The notes under the pieces are model-generated. The model ran no database searches, was not told where the DNA came from, and saw only the letters and a list, made by a program, of their open reading frames with translations. A stretch of 12,138 bases of DNA from DASUBV01 sp035763085 (GTDB lineage Bacteria; Actinomycetota; Actinomycetes; Streptosporangiales; Streptosporangiaceae): contig DASUBV010000063.1 of assembly GCA_035763085.1 (NCBI GenBank), positions 1 through 12,138 on the forward strand, read 5' to 3'. Positions 8,172 to 12,138 of this stretch are shown in pieces. How positions within the stretch are numbered: the first letter of the stretch is position 1; each line of letters begins with the position of its first letter. Both the position numbers and the translations under genes were made by a program.

Positions 8172-8187
8172 CGCCCGGAGCCGGGCG
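8172..8187. terminator. Compact GC hairpin after the cupin gene
   Basis: CGCCCGG (8172-8178) and CCGGGCG (8181-8187) are perfect complements around AG; in practice this is a six-pair stem with a four-base loop. It starts 21 bases after the cupin stop. It has no T-run. Its place between convergent genes supports a terminator role. Confidence 0.45.
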
Positions 8188-8209
8188 CTGCCCGGCGCTG
8201 GCGCGGCGG

Positions 8210-8239
8210 GGTCGCCGCCGGACAGCCCCGCCGGCGACC
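8210..8239. terminator. Hairpin between convergent genes, candidate bidirectional terminator
   Basis: GGTCGCCG (8210-8217) and CGGCGACC (8232-8239) form a perfect 8-base-pair stem with a 14-base loop. It ends seven bases beyond the stop of the minus-strand gene (8247-8249) and also lies downstream of the plus-strand cupin gene. It could therefore end transcription from either side. The region is very GC-rich, so some chance pairing is expected. Confidence 0.45.
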
Positions 8240-8246
8240 GCCGTCG

Positions 8247-8951
8247 TCAGCGGGTGAAGCTGGCGGTGCCCAGGAGCTGGTGGCCGCTGGAGCTCGTCAC
8301 GGTGACCACCGAATCGGTGATGGTGACGTTGGGCGGCGGCGTGAAGCCACTCGCGACCGTCTGGTTCTGAGCCAGCGAGTAGGTGAATACCCGGTGGCCG
8401 GCGCGGAGCACAGGGCTGCCCGGCCGCGTGTAGTGGTAGGAGACATCGACGGTGATGTCGGACGGCCCGCCCGGGCAGCCGAATGTCCAGGCCGGGTTGA
8501 GTCCGCCCAGTACCGACAGGCCGCATGGCCCGGCCAGCGTGGCTGACCGGTCGAAGCACCCGGACCCGAGTACGACGCCATTCGCGCTGATCGTCGTGCA
8601 GGCGTGGTAAATGGTCCAGCCCAGGGGGAGCAGGATCGCGTCGTGGTACGGGCTGCCCGCCGGCACGGTCTTCTGGATGGTGTCGTTGTAGCTCACCGGC
8701 CGGGGCGGGTAGGCGCTGTTCATCGCGGCGTCGCTGACGTCGAAGGTGACGGTGGTGGTCTTGGTGCAGCTGACCGTCCACAGGGCGGTCATGGCGCGCA
8801 GGCTGGTAACCGTGCAGGTGCGGGGGGCGGCGGCGTGACCGGCCGGCGCGGTGGCACCGAGAGCGGCGGGCGCGCTGGCGCCGAGCACCGCAGCTGATGC
8901 GCCGGCGATGGCCAGCGCGGTCGCGAGCCGGAGTCGTCGTAGTCGTCCCAC
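8247..8951 (-). CDS. Secreted six-cysteine protein of unknown function
   Basis: I do not recognise a family. The protein has 234 residues. It starts with a basic n-region (MGRLRRLRL) and an Ala-rich hydrophobic core to about residue 32. Possible signal peptidase sites are near residue 33 (LGA) or 40 (GHA), so it is probably exported by Sec. The mature part is rich in Thr, Ser, Val and Gly, suggesting beta-strands. It has six cysteines at 46, 62, 118, 132, 143 and 159 and none in the last 75 residues, which could make three disulfides. There is no lipobox, LPXTG motif or C-terminal membrane anchor, so it should be free outside the cell. GTG 8951 was chosen because AGGAGG lies six bases upstream on the minus strand and the signal peptide begins there; a TTG at 8999 would add 16 unlikely residues. 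It is transcribed alone, divergent from corA and convergent with the cupin gene. Confidence 0.75.
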   Translation of the reverse strand: MGRLRRLRLATALAIAGASAAVLGASAPAALGATAPAGHAAAPRTCTVTSLRAMTALWTVSCTKTTTVTFDVSDAAMNSAYPPRPVSYNDTIQKTVPAGSPYHDAILLPLGWTIYHACTTISANGVVLGSGCFDRSATLAGPCGLSVLGGLNPAWTFGCPGGPSDITVDVSYHYTRPGSPVLRAGHRVFTYSLAQNQTVASGFTPPPNVTITDSVVTVTSSSGHQLLGTASFTR

Positions 8952-8957
8952 TAAGTG

Positions 8958-8963
8958 CCTCCT
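8958..8963 (-). promoter_or_regulatory. Shine-Dalgarno site of the secreted protein gene
   Basis: The plus strand reads CCTCCT, which is AGGAGG on the minus strand, six bases before GTG 8951. It is a near-perfect site and decides the start in favour of 8951 over the in-frame TTG at 8999. Confidence 0.75.
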
Positions 8964-8995
8964 ATGCGGCTGTAGTTGCCCGTCTGGATCCGCGG

Positions 8996-9051
8996 GCAAA
9001 TGGCTCGGTGATGTTAACTAGCGCACCTTTTGCCGGCATAGTTCCATTTGC
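8996..9051. repeat. Spaced inverted repeat in the divergent promoter region
   Basis: GCAAATGG (8996-9003) and CCATTTGC (9044-9051) are perfect 8-base complements, 40 bases apart, bracketing the AT-richest part of the intergenic region, including the palindrome GTTAAC (9013-9018). The arms flank the predicted corA promoter and could be paired sites for a regulator of both divergent genes. Chance cannot be excluded. Confidence 0.35.
9014..9042 (+). promoter_or_regulatory. Predicted sigma70-like promoter for corA
   Basis: TTAACT (9014-9019) and CATAGT (9037-9042) are 17 bases apart and each match four of six positions of TTGACA and TATAAT. They lie in a markedly AT-richer stretch of an otherwise GC-rich region. 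Transcription from near 9049 would leave a leader of about 160 bases before the corA ATG. I saw no riboswitch that I could name in that leader, although it contains several short GC-rich inverted repeats. Confidence 0.4.
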
Positions 9052-9209
9052 GCCAATGTCACAGATACGTCACCTTCCGCAGCGGCCGGGCACTGCCGCC
9101 AGCCGCAGGCACACGCACGCCGGCCTGCTCAGGGAAGCCTCGCCGCGGCGGTACCGTGACCTCCTGGGGCCAGGGCCCAGCCTGCCCCGGCAGCGAGAAT
9201 CGGGGAGTC

Positions 9210-10226
9210 ATGGCACTGGTCGACAACGCTGTCTACGTCGATGGCCGGCGCACCGCTGACCCGCGCAGCCTCAACGAGACCTATGAGCTGATGCGGGAAC
9301 GGCAGGGCATGGCCTGGATCGGCCTCTACCGCCCGGACCCCGCGCAGATCCGGTCCGTGGCCGAGGAGTTCGACCTGCACCCCCTTGCTGTCGAGGACGC
9401 GATCGCGGCGCACCAGCGCGCCAAGCTGGAGCGGTACGGGACTACCTTGTTCACCGTCCTGCGGCCGGCCCGGTACCTGGATGAGGTGGAGCGCGTCGAG
9501 TTCGGCGAGCTGCACGTATTCACCGGGAAAGACTTCGTGGTCACCATCCGGCACGCCGAGGCCCCCGATCTCGGCCAGGTCCGCGACCGGCTGGAGCAGG
9601 CGCCCGGGCTGCTCCGCCTCGGGCCCGAGGCGGTGCTCTACGCCATCCTGGACCAGGTCGTCGACGAGTACGCCCCCGTGGTGGCCGGCCTGCAGAACGA
9701 CATCGACGAGATCGAGAACCAGCTCTTCCAGGGCGACCCCGCGGTATCCCGCCGGATCTATGAGCTGTCCCGCGAGGTCATCGAGTTCCAGCGGGCCGCC
9801 GGCCCGCTGCTGGGGATGCTCTCCGCCCTGGAAGGAGGCTTCGAGAAGTACCAGGTGGACCTGGAACTCCAGCGCAGCCTGCGTGACGTGCACGACCACG
9901 CCATCCGCATTGTCGAGCGCGCCGACTCCTTCCGGGCCCTGCTGCAGAATGCGCTCACCGTGCAGACCACGCTGGTCGGCCAGCGGCAGAACGATGAGAT
10001 GCGCAGCCTCACCGAGGCCAGCCTCGCGCAGAACGAGGAGGTCAAGCGGATCTCCGCCTGGGCCGCTATCCTCTTCGCCCCGACCCTGGTCGGGACGATC
10101 TACGGGATGAACTTCCGGCACATGCCCGAACTGCACTGGCTGGCGGGCTACCCGCTGGCCATTGCCCTGATGCTCGCCACGTCCATCGTGCTCTACCTCG
10201 CCTTCCGGCGACGCGGCTGGCTGTAA
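9210..10226 (+). CDS. corA: CorA-family magnesium/cobalt transporter
   Basis: This is a 338-aa inner-membrane divalent cation channel of the CorA (2-TM-GxN) family, expected to act as a pentamer and take up Mg2+ and possibly Co2+ or Ni2+. A long soluble N-terminal domain carries family blocks such as FDLHPLAVEDAIAAHQRAKLE (starting at residue 54) and a charged helical region (about 160-280) forming the long stalk. Two membrane segments sit at the C-terminus, at about 282-300 and 313-332. The signature YGMNF is at 298-302, directly after the first, and a basic tail RRRGWL ends the protein. The ATG at 9210 fits the usual start of the family. GGGGAG at 9202-9207 is only two bases away, so the ribosome site is unusual. 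The frame stays open upstream to 9048, but that extension is Arg/Pro-rich and looks non-coding. An alternative is a related ZntB-type Zn transporter, less likely given the GMN motif context. Confidence 0.93.
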   Translation: MALVDNAVYVDGRRTADPRSLNETYELMRERQGMAWIGLYRPDPAQIRSVAEEFDLHPLAVEDAIAAHQRAKLERYGTTLFTVLRPARYLDEVERVEFGELHVFTGKDFVVTIRHAEAPDLGQVRDRLEQAPGLLRLGPEAVLYAILDQVVDEYAPVVAGLQNDIDEIENQLFQGDPAVSRRIYELSREVIEFQRAAGPLLGMLSALEGGFEKYQVDLELQRSLRDVHDHAIRIVERADSFRALLQNALTVQTTLVGQRQNDEMRSLTEASLAQNEEVKRISAWAAILFAPTLVGTIYGMNFRHMPELHWLAGYPLAIALMLATSIVLYLAFRRRGWL

Positions 10227-10290
10227 CGCCCGGTGCCTGACCGCGATCGCGCGCCATCAGTCCGGCCGCGGCGAGCTCTGGCCCGGGGCC

Positions 10291-10297
10291 GGGAAGG
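10291..10297 (+). promoter_or_regulatory. Ribosome binding site of the HAD-GH65 gene
   Basis: GGGAAGG lies eight bases before ATG 10306 and supports that start. GGCCGG at 10287-10292 overlaps it and can pair with CCGGCC at 10262-10267, so a six-pair stem might partly hide the site. The pairing is short and may be chance. Confidence 0.55.
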
Positions 10298-10305
10298 ATG
10301 ACGAC

Positions 10306-12138
10306 ATGACGGTGCCCGGGGCCTTCCAGGTTGCGATCTTCGATGTCGAAGGCGTGCTCATCGACTCGCCCCATGCGCAGGCCTGGCAAGAGGCGCTCCC
10401 CGGCCTGACGGGGGGCAAATGGCGCGATGTCCGGGCCCCGACCAGCGATACCCCGCGCCGGTTCAGCGCCTTCCCTGATGCGCTGCGCTTCATCCTGGCT
10501 GTCAAGAGCGCGGGAATCCCGGTCGCAGCGGCCGCGCCCTCGCAGGACGCGAAGCTATTCCTGCAGCAGATCCGGCTGGATACCTTTGCCGCCGAGCAAC
10601 GGCTGCACTACCCGTTCCTGCACGCGGGAATGACGCTGCTCGGCCTCTTCGACGCTGACATCTCAGGTCAGAACGCCGGTGCCGGCAAGCCAGACGCGGA
10701 CATCCTCAGCACCGCGGCTGACGAGCTCGGCGTCTCCCCCGGCCAGTGCTTTGTGGTGGCGGACGAGGCGGTCAGGATCCAGGCGGCCAGGGCAGCGGGG
10801 ATGAGCGCGATCGGCGTCGCCCGCCGCGGCGGCGGCGAGCAGCTCAGCCGGGCGGGCGCTCATCTGGTGGTCACGGCCCTCGATGACATTTCGATCGCGG
10901 CTCTCGCCGAAGGCCGGCTTGAGCGGCGCAGCTCCGCCGCAGAGCTGCAGCGACGGCAGCAGGAGCACCCGCCGAGTGCCTGGAGCCTGGTCTATCAGGG
11001 CTTCGAGCCTGAGAACCAGGGGCTACGCGAGACCCTGTGCGCGCTTGGCAACGGCTACGTCGTCACTCGCGGAGCCCTGCCCGAGGCGCGAGCCGACGAG
11101 ATCCACTACCCGGGCACCTATGTGGCGGGCCTGTACAACCGGCTGCAGACGCCCGTGGCTGGCCGGATGATCGAGAACGAAGATCTTGTCAACGTGCCGA
11201 ACTGGCTGCCGCTGTCATTCCGCGCCGCAGGCGGGGCATGGTTCGACGTGCAGGACGAGGGGGTCCTGGACCACCAGCTGGAGCTGGACCTCCGGCGGGG
11301 CGTTCTCATCAGGAAGATGCGCTGGAAGGATGCCGCCGGGCGCGTGACCAGCATGGTCCAGCGACGCCTGGTCAGCATGAAAGACCCGCACCTCGCGGCG
11401 CTGGAAACAGAGTTCACAGCCGAGAACTGGACGGGGACGCTCGAGGTCTGGTCGGGGCTGGACGGGCGGGTAGTCAACTGCGGGGTCAGGCGCTACCGCG
11501 ATCTGAACGGGCGGCACCTGTCCGTGCTGCACGCCGCTGAGGCCGGTCACGAGACCATCGAGCTGCAGGCCGAGACAAGCCAGTCGCATGTCCGGGTTGC
11601 GCTGGCCGCCCGCACCAGGGCCGTTGCCGGCGGCGGGCCGGTGACCCCGGGCCGCCGGCTCGTCACCGAGCCCGGATTCGTGGCGCACGCGCTGATGCTC
11701 GAGCTGGAGCAGCACCACCCGGTCACCGTGGAGAAGGTCGCGGCGCTGTTTACCTCACGGGACCGGGCTATCTCCGAGAGCCTGCTGTCGGCGCGCCTGG
11801 CCGCGCAGACAGCGCCCGGGTTCGGCGGGCTTGAGGCACGGCATGCAGCGGCATGGGAGACGCTGTGGAACCGGTTCGACGTCGAGATTGACAGCGTCAA
11901 TAAGTGGGTGGAGTCCGTTCTGCACCTGCACGTATTCCACCTGCTCCAGACCGTCTCGCCGCACTCGGCCATCCTGGATGCGGGGGTACCGGCCCGCGGC
12001 TGGCACGGCGAGGCCTACCGCGGCCACGTCTTCTGGGATGAGATGTTCGTCTTCCCGTTCCTGAACTTGCAGCGGCCGTGGCTGGCCAGCGCGCTCCTCG
12101 ACTATCGCCGGGAGCGCCTCGGCGCGGCCAGGGCGGCG
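10306..12138 (+). CDS. HAD-like domain fused to GH65 glycoside phosphorylase (3' partial)
   Basis: The frame is open from ATG 10306 to the window end (611 residues visible). Residues about 7-195 resemble a beta-phosphoglucomutase-type HAD fold. Motif I is IFDVEGVLIDS (11-21) with nucleophile Asp13; motif II is near Ser79; motif III is Lys128 in GAGKPDADIL; motif IV is VVADEAVRIQAARAAGM with Asp153. The second motif I Asp, the acid/base, is Glu15, and the cap between motif I and the FPDALRF helix is only about 35 residues. From Trp226 the GH65 N-terminal domain begins, with FEPENQGLRETL, LGNGY (247-251) and EIHYPGTYVAGLYNR. The start of its catalytic domain follows, with ARGWHGEAYRGHVFWDEMF near 566-581. 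The catalytic Glu region (GPDEYH in relatives) lies beyond the window. GH65 enzymes phosphorolyse or hydrolyse trehalose, maltose, kojibiose or similar alpha-glucosides to beta-glucose-1-phosphate, which a phosphoglucomutase turns into glucose-6-phosphate. The exact substrate is unknown. There is no signal peptide, so it should be cytoplasmic. Confidence 0.9.
   Translation, partial: MTVPGAFQVAIFDVEGVLIDSPHAQAWQEALPGLTGGKWRDVRAPTSDTPRRFSAFPDALRFILAVKSAGIPVAAAAPSQDAKLFLQQIRLDTFAAEQRLHYPFLHAGMTLLGLFDADISGQNAGAGKPDADILSTAADELGVSPGQCFVVADEAVRIQAARAAGMSAIGVARRGGGEQLSRAGAHLVVTALDDISIAALAEGRLERRSSAAELQRRQQEHPPSAWSLVYQGFEPENQGLRETLCALGNGYVVTRGALPEARADEIHYPGTYVAGLYNRLQTPVAGRMIENEDLVNVPNWLPLSFRAAGGAWFDVQDEGVLDHQLELDLRRGVLIRKMRWKDAAGRVTSMVQRRLVSMKDPHLAALETEFTAENWTGTLEVWSGLDGRVVNCGVRRYRDLNGRHLSVLHAAEAGHETIELQAETSQSHVRVALAARTRAVAGGGPVTPGRRLVTEPGFVAHALMLELEQHHPVTVEKVAALFTSRDRAISESLLSARLAAQTAPGFGGLEARHAAAWETLWNRFDVEIDSVNKWVESVLHLHVFHLLQTVSPHSAILDAGVPARGWHGEAYRGHVFWDEMFVFPFLNLQRPWLASALLDYRRERLGAARAA

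Noticed and set aside
8952..8999. TTG 8999 as the start of the secreted protein
   Set aside because: It would add 16 residues before a normal signal peptide and place the perfect AGGAGG inside the gene. GTG 8951 is better.
9048..9209. N-terminal extension of CorA from the upstream in-frame start at 9048
   Set aside because: The 54 extra residues are Arg/Pro/Gly-rich, unlike CorA, and overlap the predicted promoter and leader region.
10242..10251. Palindrome CGCGATCGCG between corA and the HAD-GH65 gene
   Set aside because: It is a short self-complementary GC word expected by chance in such DNA. It has no loop or T-run for a terminator and no second copy nearby.

Overview
The window is high-GC DNA with tightly packed genes and frequent GTG starts. 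Its Nar proteins are of actinobacterial type, so I infer a soil-type actinomycete. The genus cannot be fixed from the sequence.

Layout. Positions 1-6537 hold a membrane-bound respiratory nitrate reductase operon, narG (5' end cut off by the window edge), narH, narJ and narI. Each gene overlaps the next by 1-4 bases. A ten-helix TDT-family anion/dicarboxylate channel (6571-7671) follows 33 bases later on the same strand and is probably co-transcribed. Two tandem GC-rich hairpins (7729-7783) then precede a small cupin gene (7819-8151). The cupin gene converges, across a hairpin-rich gap, on a minus-strand gene for an unrecognised secreted six-cysteine protein (8247-8951). An AT-richer divergent intergenic region (8952-9209) carries a plausible promoter for a CorA-type divalent cation transporter (9210-10226). 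From 10306 to the window end runs one open frame encoding a HAD-like domain fused to a glycoside hydrolase family 65 phosphorylase; its 3' end is outside the window.

How the genes may work together. NarGHI oxidises menaquinol and reduces nitrate on the cytoplasmic side, and NarJ assembles NarG. Cytoplasmic nitrate reduction needs nitrate uptake and nitrite export; the TDT channel is a candidate for that traffic, although a NarK could lie upstream of the window. The cupin gene may be a small accessory or stress gene of the same low-oxygen region. The HAD-GH65 fusion suggests phosphorolytic use of an alpha-glucoside such as trehalose, maltose or kojibiose, which saves ATP. Its HAD half, however, has Glu in place of the second motif I Asp and a very short cap, so its phosphoglucomutase activity is in doubt. 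No tRNA, rRNA, CRISPR array, insertion sequence or prophage gene was seen.
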